A DNA stretch of 64,000 bases from positions 1,669,994 through 1,733,993 of the forward strand of contig JAUIEU010000001.1 of the NCBI GenBank assembly GCA_030429585.1. Reading direction: 5' to 3'. The notes under the pieces are model-generated. The model did no database searches, was not told the DNA's origin, and saw nothing but the letters and a program-made list of their open reading frames with translations. A program made the position numbers and the translations under genes. Positions 17,281-26,545 of this stretch are shown here, one piece after another. Positions within the stretch are counted from its first letter, which is position 1. Every line of letters starts with the position of its first letter. The DNA is from a bacterium. GTDB lineage: Bacteria; Cyanobacteriota; Vampirovibrionia; Vampirovibrionales; Vampirovibrionaceae.

Positions 17281-18108
17281 ATGATGACTTTCTCCCCTCG
17301 CTTTGTACCCCGCACCACCAGCATGGTGATTAGTATTAGTTTACTTGGCAGCCTACTGCTGGCTCCCGCCACCTGGGCACCTGCGGTTTGGGCCCACGGC
17401 GACGACGGCAACGTGGAATTTACCAGCAGTATTGTCGCTAGCCACTTGGATCAAGTCTCTCATAACGATAGCGATGGCCATGCCAGCCTATCCGATAGTT
17501 TGTGGGTAAATTTGGCCCTAAACATGGCCTTTCAACGCGACCCAGAGATTAAAAAACTTTTGAAAAAAACCCACCGCCTTGGCCAAATTGGCCAGCTAAG
17601 CGCCCTAGGTCTCTCCGGTATGGGGTTGGCATCCAGCATTTTATCCATGGCCACCCTAAATGCCGGCAGTGCTAGCCACGCAGAAGGCGACGACCATGAC
17701 CACGACAGCCATGCCACCGAACGCGATAACCCAACAGCATCCGTTATTGGGGTGGTGGGCAGTGGTTTATCCCTTACCGTGCTACTGGGGCAAATGTTTT
17801 TTCGGCGCCGGTACAGCAAAAAGCTAGAAGCACGCCAGCATGTAATACAAAACCAAGTAGAAACCGCCATCGCCGCCATTGATACCAACGACGGACAACA
17901 GACGTTAGCTGCCCTGATTGGCCCTGTGGCCACCGGCGAACTGGTTAGCTTACTCGTACACACAAACCCCACCCTAGCGCCTGCCACCAACACCCCCGTT
18001 AAGCCCTTAACCAAACCGGTGGCTACTACTGATGCTGACGAAGAGACGCAGCAAGCGACTCCAACAGATAAAGCCCCCGAAACAACAACGACAACTGACG
18101 CCGACTAA
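17281..18108 (+). CDS. Exported His/Asp-rich membrane protein, function unknown
   Basis: Not recognised. The N-terminus has a signal peptide (hydrophobic about 15-35, probable cleavage at AVWA-HG). A His/Asp-rich mature start, a hydrophobic segment near 106-126, a second acidic histidine cluster (DDHDHDSH) and another hydrophobic segment near 153-171 followed by RRRYSKK come next. The tail is Thr/Pro/Asp-rich. The two histidine clusters could bind metal ions, but that is inference. It precedes the oppositely oriented tRNA gene. Confidence 0.68.
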   Translation: MMTFSPRFVPRTTSMVISISLLGSLLLAPATWAPAVWAHGDDGNVEFTSSIVASHLDQVSHNDSDGHASLSDSLWVNLALNMAFQRDPEIKKLLKKTHRLGQIGQLSALGLSGMGLASSILSMATLNAGSASHAEGDDHDHDSHATERDNPTASVIGVVGSGLSLTVLLGQMFFRRRYSKKLEARQHVIQNQVETAIAAIDTNDGQQTLAALIGPVATGELVSLLVHTNPTLAPATNTPVKPLTKPVATTDADEETQQATPTDKAPETTTTTDAD

Positions 18109-18117
18109 TTAATAAAA

Positions 18118-18194
18118 TGGTACGCCTGGAGAGATTCGAACTCCCGACCTTCTGGTTCGTAGCCAGACACTCTATCCAGCTGAGCTACAGGCGC
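18118..18194 (-). tRNA. tRNA-Arg (anticodon ACG)
   Basis: The minus strand folds as a full 77-nt tRNA. The acceptor GCGCCTG pairs with CAGGCGT, the D-arm contains AGCTCAGCTGGATAGAG, and the anticodon stem TCTGG/CCAGA encloses the loop CTACGAA, which gives anticodon ACG. The T-arm contains GTTCGAATC, and CCA is encoded. ACG is expected to be read as ICG after TadA deamination, serving CGU, CGC and CGA. Confidence 0.96.
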
Positions 18195-18283
18195 ACCAAA
18201 ACAAATAACCTTTTCAGGTTGCTGGACACGCTACAGTAGCCAAAAGGCAGCCCACGATCAAGCACAGCTGTAACAAAACAGTG

Positions 18284-18751
18284 CTACAAGGCCAAAGCCA
18301 TGTGGTACGCATCATCACACTCGTTCACGTTATAGGCAGCTATTTCTTCAAAGCCCATGGAATCATACAGCTTTCGGGCTGGGCCTAACCGCATGGCACT
18401 ATCCAAATACACCTGCTGGTAACCCGCTTTTCTGGCATCATCAATGGCGGCCTGCATTAATTTTCGGCCCAGCCCGTGACCCTGAGCGCCGGGTTGTACA
18501 AACAGGCGCTTAATTTCAGCAATATCTGGCGCAAACCGGTAATAAGCCACACAGCCCACTGGCTTGTCGTTCAGCATGGCCACATATAGCTCACCGCCGT
18601 TAGCTTTGCTGTATTTACCCGGCAAAGGCGCTGCCAACTCACTATCAAAATCCTGAAAGGTTAAATCAATGCCTATAAAGGCATTGTATTCCTTAAACAA
18701 CGCCACCACCGGCGCCGTATCAAAGGGGGTTTGGCTATAGGTTAGTATCAT
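18284..18751 (-). CDS. GNAT family N-acetyltransferase
   Basis: Small acetyltransferase of 155 aa from the ATG at 18751. A GTG at 18772 would add seven residues. Motif A is IKRLFVQPGAQGHGLGRKLM, with the pyrophosphate loop Q-G-H-G-L-G, and the C-terminal block is ARKLYDSMGFEEI. The N-terminal EYNAFIGIDLTFQDFDSEL followed by LPGKY belongs to a common GNAT subgroup of unknown substrate. It lies just downstream of the two PH-domain genes and may share their transcript. Confidence 0.88.
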   Translation of the reverse strand: MILTYSQTPFDTAPVVALFKEYNAFIGIDLTFQDFDSELAAPLPGKYSKANGGELYVAMLNDKPVGCVAYYRFAPDIAEIKRLFVQPGAQGHGLGRKLMQAAIDDARKAGYQQVYLDSAMRLGPARKLYDSMGFEEIAAYNVNECDDAYHMALAL

Positions 18752-18777
18752 TGCCACCACTGCTGTATCCACAAAAC

Positions 18778-19317
18778 TTAATCGCCTAATGGCACCGTTT
18801 CATAAATTTTTTGGTACACCGCCTCTACATCCGCCACATCATCTAGCCGAATACCTGCCGCGCTATCGCCTCCTTCTTGGGCTGCTGTAATAAACGATAA
18901 CGCCCCTAAGCCAAATTGTTGTTGGATAATGCCTTCTTCTACCATCACTTCACGGATGTTGTCATAAGATAACAGTTTTCGGCGTTTGCTAAAAATACCC
19001 TCTAAAAATTCCATTTCATTTGGGTAAAACGTAATCGTTTGCACCTTAACCGCCAACTGGTTATTAACATAGATAATAGCAGCGAGTACGATGCCGATTA
19101 ATAAGGCAAACGGCCCCACTATTTTTAAAAACCCTATAATATCATCACTACCTGATATATAGCCTAAGCCCGCCATCACGCCTAGCACTTCTTCTCTGGT
19201 ACACATAACCACAATGGTAACAACAATAACCAGGGCCAGGGCACCCACACGCAATATATTTAATCCTGGAGAAAAGGTCGGCTTTACCGTCAATAAAGGG
19301 GGATTATTCGGCTTCAT
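18778..19317 (-). CDS. Membrane protein with bacterial PH-like domain (copy 2)
   Basis: The 179-residue protein has two transmembrane segments (about 21-40 and 63-86) followed by a domain of about 90 residues resembling bacterial PH (bPH2/DUF304-type) modules, with the block RRKLLSYDNIREVMVEEG. It is clearly homologous to the adjacent upstream product (KRRKLLSYDNIREV versus KQRKVVSYKNIREV, then LSFITAA versus LSLITAA). The start overlaps the upstream gene by 14 bp. Function is unknown. Relatives are often envelope proteins. Confidence 0.75.
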   Translation of the reverse strand: MKPNNPPLLTVKPTFSPGLNILRVGALALVIVVTIVVMCTREEVLGVMAGLGYISGSDDIIGFLKIVGPFALLIGIVLAAIIYVNNQLAVKVQTITFYPNEMEFLEGIFSKRRKLLSYDNIREVMVEEGIIQQQFGLGALSFITAAQEGGDSAAGIRLDDVADVEAVYQKIYETVPLGD

Positions 19318-19813
19318 TTGCTTCTACCTCTGCACAAATGCGTCGTACTTGCTCGTAAATTTCGTTGATGTTCTCAACATCCGTTAGCTTTACCCCACTA
19401 GACCCAACACCACTATGAGCGGCTGTAATAAGTGATAGCGTACCCATATTGAACTTTTCTTGTAAAAAGCCCTGCTCTACCACCACTTCTCGGATGTTTT
19501 TATATGAAACCACTTTACGCTGCTTATTAAAAAAACCATCTAAAAATTCCACTTTATTGCCATAAAAATGCAATGCGCGCCGCCGATACGTGACTTGATT
19601 AATTAAGTAATAGCCTGCGGCCCAGCCAACGATGACAACAAGCATACACACCAAAGACGGTATATACACCTGCCGAAAGCCCGCATTAAACAGGCTAACC
19701 ACAAAAAACCCTACTAGGGAGATAAGCAACATAGATTGCCGCAATAGCAACCGTATACCCATTAGCCTTACATTAAATGTAGGCGTTACCTTTAGCATTG
19801 GCAATGTTGGCAC
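19304..19813 (-). CDS. Membrane protein with bacterial PH-like domain (copy 1)
   Basis: First of a tandem pair. The 169-residue protein has two hydrophobic segments (about 22-46 and 52-72), then a PH-like region with FYGNKVEFLDGFFNKQRKV, SYKNIREVVVEQG and LSLITAA. It is similar along its whole length to the next gene, so the pair arose by tandem duplication. Its last 14 bases overlap the start of that gene, implying translational coupling. The exact role is unknown. Confidence 0.75.
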   Translation of the reverse strand: MPTLPMLKVTPTFNVRLMGIRLLLRQSMLLISLVGFFVVSLFNAGFRQVYIPSLVCMLVVIVGWAAGYYLINQVTYRRRALHFYGNKVEFLDGFFNKQRKVVSYKNIREVVVEQGFLQEKFNMGTLSLITAAHSGVGSSGVKLTDVENINEIYEQVRRICAEVEANEAE

Positions 19814-19896
19814 ACCAAGGCCTCCTTCTAGATTATCATCATTCAGCCACCCTACTGTACCAGTTGGCTTAGGGGTACTGGAATCCCACAGATAAC

Positions 19897-21012
19897 CTAA
19901 ACATTAAAGCGGAAGTGGACCACGTCCCCGTCTTTCATGGGGTATTCTTTGCCTTCTAGGCGGGTTAAGCCTTTTTCTTTGCAACCTTTTTCGGCACCGT
20001 GGGCCACATAATCGGTAATACCGGTAACTTCAGCCCGAATAAAGCCTTTTTCAAAATCTGTATGGATAATACCGGCGCACTGGGGTGCTAAAAACCCCTG
20101 CGGAAAAGGCCACGCACGTACTTCTTTAACGCCAGCGGTAAAATAAGTTACCAAGCCCAGTGTATCGTAGGCCGCCCGAATAAGCTGATTAACACCAGAA
20201 TCGCTAACACCCAAGCTTTCTAAATAATCAGCGCGTTCTGCCGCATCTAACTGAGACAACTCTGCTTCTATTTGGGCGCTAATGGCCACCACGTTGTTAC
20301 CTTCGCTTGCGGCATGTTGTTTTAGGGCCACTACATGGGGGTTGGCATCTGGGTTAGCCAATTCGTCTTCGTTTACATTCGCCACATAAATCATAGGCTT
20401 GGTGGTTAGCAGTTGGGCCTGCCGCAATAACACTTGTTCTTCTGGCGTGTAATCGTCTAAATTCGTCCACAGGCCTTCTGTTACGGTGGCCAGCACTTTT
20501 TCCAATACAGGGATGAGTTCCGCCGCTTCTTTATCTTGAGATTTAGCCTGCTTTTTTAGCTTATCTAAGCGTTTTTGCAAACTATCCGCATCGGCCAAGC
20601 ACAGCTCTAGCACAATGGTTTCAATATCGCGGATAGGGTCCACGCTGCCATCCACGTGGGTAATATCGTCGTTTTCAAAGCAGCGCACTACTTGCACAAT
20701 GGCATCAACCTCGCGGATGTTGGCCAAAAACTGGTTGCCTAAGCCTTCGCCTTTACTGGCCCCGCGCACAAGGCCGGCAATATCCACAAACTCAAATACG
20801 GCGGGGGTTACTTTTTCTACCTTGCCCTGCACCTCGTTCACCACATCCGTTAGCTGGCCAAGGCGCGCATCGGGCACTTTAACAATGCCGGTGTTGGGCT
20901 CAATGGTACAGAAAGGGTAATTGGCGCTTTCTGCCTGATAAGACGAGGTTAAGGCGTTAAACAGGGTGGATTTGCCTACATTGGGCAAACCAACAATACC
21001 GGCTTGTAGCAT
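19897..21012 (-). CDS. ychF: Redox-regulated ATPase YchF (Obg-like)
   Basis: Ribosome-associated P-loop protein of the Obg family that prefers ATP. G1 is GLPNVGKST near the N-terminus, followed by [10 protein letters not shown] and the G3 block [20 protein letters not shown]. The G4 element is NVNE rather than NKxD, the hallmark of the ATP-preferring subgroup. The C-terminal TGS domain ends with ARLEGKEY-like residues and VVHFRFNV. The length of 371 aa is close to the usual 363. It is a single gene. Confidence 0.96.
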   Translation of the reverse strand: MLQAGIVGLPNVGKSTLFNALTSSYQAESANYPFCTIEPNTGIVKVPDARLGQLTDVVNEVQGKVEKVTPAVFEFVDIAGLVRGASKGEGLGNQFLANIREVDAIVQVVRCFENDDITHVDGSVDPIRDIETIVLELCLADADSLQKRLDKLKKQAKSQDKEAAELIPVLEKVLATVTEGLWTNLDDYTPEEQVLLRQAQLLTTKPMIYVANVNEDELANPDANPHVVALKQHAASEGNNVVAISAQIEAELSQLDAAERADYLESLGVSDSGVNQLIRAAYDTLGLVTYFTAGVKEVRAWPFPQGFLAPQCAGIIHTDFEKGFIRAEVTGITDYVAHGAEKGCKEKGLTRLEGKEYPMKDGDVVHFRFNV

Positions 21013-21127
21013 GGCGTGGAATTTTCCTAAAAATTAAGTACAAAATTAGTGTGGCGTTTAAAACAACCAGCGGCAGTGGTAGGATACGCAAAACATAGCC
21101 CACTTAAGAGACTTTTAATTTACCTGC

Positions 21128-21862
21128 ATGACCACTCCCTTTGCTGAACCATCGCCACCTGCGGCAAATTCGCCCCTTTCACCCTACCTACAACAGGTAG
21201 CCCCTGCGGATGCTATTAGCGAAAAAAGCGAGTACCACTGGTTTGTAGGGCTAGATTTAGCCCCCAACGAGCGGCTGGAAACCGGTTTGGCCCTGCTGGA
21301 TAAAGACCGCACCCTATTTCAGGCCGATAAAATTATTAGCGATAGCCAAATTATTAGCTTTATCCGCGGGCTGGCCCCCAAGCCCAACCAACAGGTGCTG
21401 GTCGCCATTGATGCCCCCAAATCCTTAAGCCTAGAAACTAAATGGCAGCAAGAGCGGGTACGCCTGCATGCCCACCAGCTAAAACAACCGGTTATCCACA
21501 GCGAAAGCGAGCAACCCGACGTTGTGATGGACCGCTTTAGCGAGCGCATGTGGTTTTTAGCCGATGAGCTAACCGAACTGGGCGCCACCGTGGTGATTAC
21601 CGTGGATGCCATTGCTAAAGAACGCTACGGGTTGGCGATACCTTTCCGCGGGCGCTCGCCCCAAGGTTGCCGCGCTTTGCAGCATGCCATTAAAAAACAC
21701 CTGTGCTTAGGCAAAGTACCTAAAAACATTGTACCCAGCAGCGTGTTAGATGCCATGATTACCGCCTTTACCGCCTGGCTATGCGCCCACGGCAACCGCG
21801 GCGAGCATATTGAAATTTACACCGATAGCGCCCAACGCCTATTTGCCGAACCGCTAAGCTAA
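21128..21862 (+). CDS. DUF429-like predicted nuclease (RNase H-like fold)
   Basis: The 244-residue protein resembles DUF429 proteins. The first strand FVGLDLAPNERLETGLALLD carries an early Asp, a second strand is VLVAIDAPKSL, then come a basic helix (RVRLHAHQLK) and a late acidic block SSVLDAMITAFTAW. These are the places where an RNase H-like fold would hold its carboxylates. Activity is not established for the family. The N-terminal 35 residues are Pro/Ser-rich and probably disordered. The 3' end overlaps the convergent small gene by 9 bp. Confidence 0.6.
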   Translation: MTTPFAEPSPPAANSPLSPYLQQVAPADAISEKSEYHWFVGLDLAPNERLETGLALLDKDRTLFQADKIISDSQIISFIRGLAPKPNQQVLVAIDAPKSLSLETKWQQERVRLHAHQLKQPVIHSESEQPDVVMDRFSERMWFLADELTELGATVVITVDAIAKERYGLAIPFRGRSPQGCRALQHAIKKHLCLGKVPKNIVPSSVLDAMITAFTAWLCAHGNRGEHIEIYTDSAQRLFAEPLS

Positions 21863-22282
21863 AACTTTTAGTCTTTTTCGGCGAGCTTTAATAACACTAA
21901 TTTTTAAAGGCCTAATATAAACTCCCCCTTGTTTTAATTTTGTTCTTTGTTCTTTCCCCTCTATATTTTTAAACGGGTTTAAATGAGAGCCTTCGTAAAT
22001 AGCCGCTCTATTTTTTTCATTATAGGGAACAGCAAATATACCAGCCTTTTTACCTTTACGATTATCAGGCAACAAAAATGCTATATTTTTCTCTCTATAA
22101 TTTAAAGCCTCTAAAGCTTCTCTAATAGAGGCTTTTAAATCACTTTGCTTACCCTTCTTCATATAAGTACTATATAAAACTGGTCTTCCATTTTTATGTC
22201 TCAGCTGATAAATATAGCCAAACTGAGGTTTTCGTAGTGAAAACGCCAACGCATTAATGGGCGAAAGACCTGTGAGTTGCAT
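21854..22282 (-). CDS. Small basic hypothetical protein, AT-rich gene
   Basis: Not recognised. The 142-residue, strongly basic protein has no membrane segment. It starts with MQLTGLSPINALAF, has the motif RKPQFGY at 17-23 and ends in a Lys/Arg-rich tail. The gene is clearly more A+T-rich than the neighbouring genes and uses more A/T-ending codons, which suggests later acquisition or relaxed constraint. The middle part (IREALEALNYREKNIAFLL) could form a helix followed by a strand. It converges with the DUF429-like gene. Confidence 0.6.
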   Translation of the reverse strand: MQLTGLSPINALAFSLRKPQFGYIYQLRHKNGRPVLYSTYMKKGKQSDLKASIREALEALNYREKNIAFLLPDNRKGKKAGIFAVPYNEKNRAAIYEGSHLNPFKNIEGKEQRTKLKQGGVYIRPLKISVIKARRKRLKVLA

Positions 22283-22375
22283 AACAATGCATCTTTCTGG
22301 GTTTTAAGGCGACTCGTATTAGTACAACACAGGTCACACCAACGAATTGCCATCTAAACCTTAAATTAGGATTAA

Positions 22376-23245
22376 CTACAAGGTGCCCATTTTTTGCTGG
22401 CTGGTTTCGGGGGTAATGTTAATATTTTTACCTGGTATGCGCACCTGCACCGTGGTTTCCACCACTTTGTTGTACTCGTCTGGGTCGGGCAAGGTGCCTA
22501 CCCGCAATTGGGTAGTGCCACCGCCAGCAATGCCCTTCATCAGGCTAGGGTCATCTATTTTAGCCTTGGGGTAAAAAGCGCTAATGGCTTGCTTAACCTG
22601 GCCTAAACTCCCCTTACCCGATTTACCAAAGGGATCCGGCGCCATGGTTAAATACACCCCATCGCCCTTGGTTAAAATAAGGGTGCGGTCGTAGCTTACT
22701 TGCACAGGCGTACCAAAGGTTACTCGGCTAAACAAGTCTTCCGCATCTTTTACATACATGCGCACACACCCATGGCTAGCAAACTGACCGATGCTATTGG
22801 GTCGGTTCGTCCCGTGGATGCCATATTCCCCGTGCCCCACCTGATGAAACCCAATCCAGCGGGTACCCAGTGGGTTATTACTGCCAGGGGCAATGCGACT
22901 AGCGCCTTTAGGCTTGTAGGGGTTTTCAAAACCAGGGTTTTTAACCATACGGATAACTTTAAACTGGCCCTCTGGCGTAGGGAAGCCAGGCCGACCCACC
23001 GCCACACGGTAGGTTTTTAGCACCCGTTGGGCACTATCCAATACAAATAACTGACGAGACGGGGCATTAATAAGCACTTTGGCGGGCCCGCTACTGGTAG
23101 AGCGATTTTGGCCTGGCCGGAACTCTGGCAGCACCGTAACCGCCTGGCTAACAGAAGCACCACTAGCCAACACACTAGATATAAGTACCAGTGCGGCTAA
23201 AACGATTTTAAATCGGCCCATAGGCTGTTTAACAAGGCGTTTCAT
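22376..23245 (-). CDS. L,D-transpeptidase (YkuD domain)
   Basis: Periplasmic enzyme expected to form 3-3 peptidoglycan cross-links or to anchor proteins to the wall. From the chosen ATG at 23245 (AGGA 10 nt upstream) the protein is 289 aa. Its signal peptide (hydrophobic about 13-30) probably cleaves near VSQA. The YkuD domain (about 56-190) contains the catalytic signature H144 and S-H-G-C-V-R with Cys160 and Arg162. The C-terminal 90 residues are of unknown fold. The frame extends to 23293 but without a better start. Confidence 0.92.
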   Translation of the reverse strand: MKRLVKQPMGRFKIVLAALVLISSVLASGASVSQAVTVLPEFRPGQNRSTSSGPAKVLINAPSRQLFVLDSAQRVLKTYRVAVGRPGFPTPEGQFKVIRMVKNPGFENPYKPKGASRIAPGSNNPLGTRWIGFHQVGHGEYGIHGTNRPNSIGQFASHGCVRMYVKDAEDLFSRVTFGTPVQVSYDRTLILTKGDGVYLTMAPDPFGKSGKGSLGQVKQAISAFYPKAKIDDPSLMKGIAGGGTTQLRVGTLPDPDEYNKVVETTVQVRIPGKNINITPETSQQKMGTL

Positions 23246-23669
23246 CAAAAAGATATCCTGAAATACAGTAACGGCAACCCATTGCCACACCACCAGTGTG
23301 CCACAAGATCACACCTAGTGGGCTTCGATTGTAACAGACGGTAAAGGTCATGTGAATGTTTACTCTACAAATACATTATTCTGCTAGACTGTTCACGTCT
23401 AACCATTCCTTTCTTTCTTGCTTCATGTAGCGTAGTGCGGCTCCCATACACGTTGTCACAATGTGTTCCGGCGAGCCGTTTTTTTTGCCTACGTTTTTTA
23501 AAGTAAGCAAGGCGCCCCTGCACCGTCTTCTTTGCGTCTTCTTAATATCCACGCTGGCCAGGTGTCATTCAATCGTCATGGGGGGCACGTACTATTGGGG
23601 TGCTACTGATGGTTTCAGTGGCTTGTTGTGTGCCCTGCATTATTCCCTGCTAAAAACGCCTGCCCTATC
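23246..23669. other. Intergenic region of about 420 bp
   Basis: No gene is supported here. It separates the L,D-transpeptidase and the orphan membrane protein genes, which are divergently oriented, and should hold promoters for both. A short hairpin TAGAC-TGTTCAC-GTCTA lies near 23385-23401. Part of it (23461-23745) is open in another frame but lacks any signal of a real gene. Confidence 0.4.
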
Positions 23670-24359
23670 ATGTTACCCGCCTCTAAAGTTATTGCCCGGC
23701 AATTGCCCATGGCCATTTTATATACCGCCCTTGGGGTGGGGCTAAAAGGCATTGGTAGCGCTTTTCGTATTAAGGATTTAAGCAACGCCCCGGATGCCGT
23801 TAAAGATGCCCGCGTTCGGCAAGAAACCGCCCTACTAAGCCTGGTAGGGGTGGTAACCTTAGCCGCCCAAGCGGCACTGCCCCTTGCTTTTAGAAAGTTC
23901 AACCTAAGCAATGAGTTTGGTAAAAATTTGGTGCGCAGCGCCATGATTGCCCCAGGCTACATTGCCAGCGAAGCCCTAAGCCGAAAATTTGGCAATGTAA
24001 GCTGGAACAGCATGATGGAAAATAGCGGCCTAAACCAGCAAGACGCCCCCACCCGTAACAAGCTACGACAACTCACCAATTTTCTCTTTCAGCCAGAAGA
24101 AGCCCACAGCACCCAAGCCTTTGGCAATACCACCGGCCACCACCCCTTATACAACCCCTATAACCGCAGCGCTGCCAGCCTATCCACACCGGCAATGGTC
24201 GGCCAACGGTTGGATACCACCGCCCTGGCCCCTGCCGTAACCGCCAGCCTGCTGCCTTTTTCTGCCAGTGCCTCTCGCCCGTCTCTTCAGCGCTCAGCCA
24301 CCCCCTTGGCGACAGTAGCGCCACTATTGCCCCCTACCAAAGGCAGATTACAAATATAA
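23670..24359 (+). CDS. Orphan membrane protein
   Basis: Not recognised. The protein has hydrophobic segments at about 14-30 and 52-72 and the block RSAMIAPGYIASEALSRKFG near residue 100. That block loosely recalls SSPAFLPGYIGLNRA in the orphan protein at 34964-35743. The last 80 residues are Ser/Thr/Ala/Pro-rich and probably disordered. The start is uncertain: I used the ATG at 23670 (229 aa), but a GTG at 23628 (243 aa) and an ATG at 23709 are alternatives, none with a convincing ribosome-binding site. Confidence 0.6.
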   Translation: MLPASKVIARQLPMAILYTALGVGLKGIGSAFRIKDLSNAPDAVKDARVRQETALLSLVGVVTLAAQAALPLAFRKFNLSNEFGKNLVRSAMIAPGYIASEALSRKFGNVSWNSMMENSGLNQQDAPTRNKLRQLTNFLFQPEEAHSTQAFGNTTGHHPLYNPYNRSAASLSTPAMVGQRLDTTALAPAVTASLLPFSASASRPSLQRSATPLATVAPLLPPTKGRLQI

Positions 24360-24436
24360 CGGCACCATTCACAACCCCTGTATTCCCGCCCTTGTGTGGC
24401 TTACCGTGTAGGCATATTTATTTTTGGAAGTGAGCG

Positions 24437-25195
24437 ATGGCCCCCCCTACCCCTAACGCGCCTTACCTACCGGCCACCATTTTAGTGGTGGATGACGAAG
24501 ACGATTTACTACGGTTGGTGCGCTACAACCTGCTGAAAGAAGGCTTTACCGTACTGTGTGCCGAAGATGGCAAAGCCGCTAATCAACAACTACAAAACAC
24601 CGTACCCGATTTAGTACTACTAGATTTGATGCTCCCGGATCAGTCTGGCTTTGATATTTGCAAACACATTAAAGCCACCCCCGCCACCCAGCACACCCCG
24701 GTTATTATGCTAACCGCCCGCTCTAGCGAGGACGACCGAGTTACCGGGTTTGAAAGCGGCGCCGAAGATTACATTGTTAAACCCTTTAGCCCAAAAGAGC
24801 TGGTACTGCGCGTTAAAGCCCTACTGACCCGGGTGCGCCAACCGGTGCCCAACAACCCTAGCAGCCCTAACCAGCCCCCCGTTACCATAGGGCCCTTAAC
24901 CCTGTACCCTAGCGAATATCGCGTTACCGTAAACGAGGCCCCCGTTCAGCTGACCCACATTGAGTTTGACATCCTAAACACCCTAGCCCAACACCCTAAC
25001 CGGGTCCATTCTAGGGAGCAAATACTGGCCGCCGTGTGGGCAGAAGAAGCCGAACTGGTACTAGATAGAACCGTAGATGCCCATATGAAACGCCTGCGCC
25101 ACAAGTTAGGCCCAGACGCCCGAGACGTGGTAGAAACCGTGCGTGGCGTGGGTTATCGCATTGCCCAGCCAGCATCGCTATCCTCGCCAGCATAA
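24437..25195 (+). CDS. PhoB/OmpR-family response regulator
   Basis: Transcription factor of a two-component system. The receiver domain (about 14-125) has acidic residues Asp19 and Asp20, phospho-acceptor Asp63 in LLDLMLPD, Thr93 and Lys115 in the DYIVKPF motif. The C-terminal winged helix (about 145-245) contains LTHIEFDILNTLAQ and RTVDAHMKRLRHKLG. GGAAGTGA precedes the ATG. It is followed 58 bp later by a PhoR-like kinase, an arrangement like phoB-phoR. The signal may be phosphate, but that is inference from architecture only. Confidence 0.92.
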   Translation: MAPPTPNAPYLPATILVVDDEDDLLRLVRYNLLKEGFTVLCAEDGKAANQQLQNTVPDLVLLDLMLPDQSGFDICKHIKATPATQHTPVIMLTARSSEDDRVTGFESGAEDYIVKPFSPKELVLRVKALLTRVRQPVPNNPSSPNQPPVTIGPLTLYPSEYRVTVNEAPVQLTHIEFDILNTLAQHPNRVHSREQILAAVWAEEAELVLDRTVDAHMKRLRHKLGPDARDVVETVRGVGYRIAQPASLSSPA

Positions 25196-25253
25196 CGGCC
25201 ACTCGCCCCCTTACCCCGCAAGCCCCTTAAACGACTGTTGGTAACGCCTCGCC

Positions 25254-26429
25254 ATGCCCACCCCCTTACCGCCTCCTTCTACCGCCCACTGGCAACCAGA
25301 TACCCTGGAAAACCAGCACCCCCTATTTTGGGCCATGGTAGGCCGTATGCAAGATGGCGTGTTGGTTTTAACCCACACCACCGAACCCAACACCTCGGTA
25401 GAGGCCTTACACGTACTGGTGGCCAATTTGGCCTTTCGGCAACAGTTTGCCACCCTAGGCCAACCGCTGGCCAAGCTCATCCCAGATGATGGGTTTTGGG
25501 CCACGGTAAACGACGCCCTGGCCACCGGTGCCCCTAAAAGCTACGCCCTAAAAATATTAAACGGCGAGCAAAAACATTACTACCACGTCGAGCTTATCCC
25601 CCTAACCGACCCAGCCCAAACCGGCAGTACTGAACCCTTGTGCGTGTGCGTATTTAACGATTACACCACCATACGCCGTACCGAAAAAATGCGACGCGAT
25701 TTTGTGGCCAACGTTAGCCACGAACTACGCACCCCCCTGAGTGCTATTCATGGTTATGCAGAAACCCTACTAGATGGCGCCCTAGATGATGGCCCGGTCG
25801 CTAAAGAATTTACCGAAACCATTTTTCGCCATTCCACGCGCCTATCTCAGTTAGTGGCAGATTTGCTGGATCTCTCTAAACTAGAATCACCCGATTTTAT
25901 ATTAGAACTTGAACCCCTAGACCTGAACCGTTTTATCCGCGGGGTGGTTAGCATGGCGGAAAAACAACTAGGGCAAAAACAGCTGGCCATCACTCTAAAT
26001 TTAGCCGATACATTGCCCCCTATTTTGGGCAACGATCGCTCGCTAGAACAAGTGATTACCAACCTGCTAGATAACGCCACCAAATACACCCCACCCGGTG
26101 GCACCATTACCATTGGGGCCGCCCCCAGCAGCGATGAGCCCAATATGATTGAGGTAACCATTGCCGATAGCGGCGTCGGTATTCCGCCCAAGCACCTGTC
26201 TCGCCTGTTTGAACGTTTTTACCGGGTAGATAAGGCGCGTTCTCGAGATATGGGGGGCACCGGCCTAGGGCTCTCTATTGTTAAGCACATTGTGCAATCC
26301 CACGGGGGCAACATTTGGGTAGAAAGCACTGCGGCAAATACCCAAGATGCCCACGACCCAAGCCAACACGGCACCACCTTTACCTTTACCCTGCAACGCG
26401 CCGATGCCAACACGGATGGGCGACCCTAA
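25254..26429 (+). CDS. PhoR-like sensor histidine kinase without membrane segments
   Basis: Partner kinase of the preceding regulator. Residues about 22-140 look like a PAS-type sensor. The HisKA domain has the H-box FVANVSHELRTPLSAIHGY with phospho-acceptor His156. The ATPase domain shows the N box ITNLLDNATKYTPPGG, the G1 box ADSGVGIP, the F box LFERFYRVDKARS and the G2 box GGTGLGLSIVKH. Unlike classical PhoR there is no N-terminal transmembrane pair, so it is predicted to be cytoplasmic or peripherally bound. The length of 391 aa is otherwise normal. Confidence 0.9.
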   Translation: MPTPLPPPSTAHWQPDTLENQHPLFWAMVGRMQDGVLVLTHTTEPNTSVEALHVLVANLAFRQQFATLGQPLAKLIPDDGFWATVNDALATGAPKSYALKILNGEQKHYYHVELIPLTDPAQTGSTEPLCVCVFNDYTTIRRTEKMRRDFVANVSHELRTPLSAIHGYAETLLDGALDDGPVAKEFTETIFRHSTRLSQLVADLLDLSKLESPDFILELEPLDLNRFIRGVVSMAEKQLGQKQLAITLNLADTLPPILGNDRSLEQVITNLLDNATKYTPPGGTITIGAAPSSDEPNMIEVTIADSGVGIPPKHLSRLFERFYRVDKARSRDMGGTGLGLSIVKHIVQSHGGNIWVESTAANTQDAHDPSQHGTTFTFTLQRADANTDGRP

Positions 26430-26450
26430 GCCACCCGATTCTTAAAGCAT

Positions 26451-26484
26451 CCTAAAAAAACCAGCGTACTACCGCTTTTTTAGG
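26451..26484 (+). terminator. Candidate rho-independent terminator after the two-component pair
   Basis: CCTAAAAAAA, then an AGCG/CGCT stem with the loop TACTAC, then TTTTTTAGG. The A-tract and T-tract can extend the stem. It starts 22 bp after the histidine kinase stop and before the DnaJ-like gene. The GC core is only four base pairs, so the call is moderate. Confidence 0.45.
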
Positions 26485-26545
26485 GATAATAAACGGGTAC
26501 TTCTTTCCCTATCCTATTAACCTATCTAAAAAAGAGACGACCCCC

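Noticed and set aside
23461..23745. 94-residue Cys/Pro/Leu-rich ORF
   Set aside because: It overlaps the start of the orphan membrane protein gene in a different frame and has an odd composition without a ribosome-binding site.
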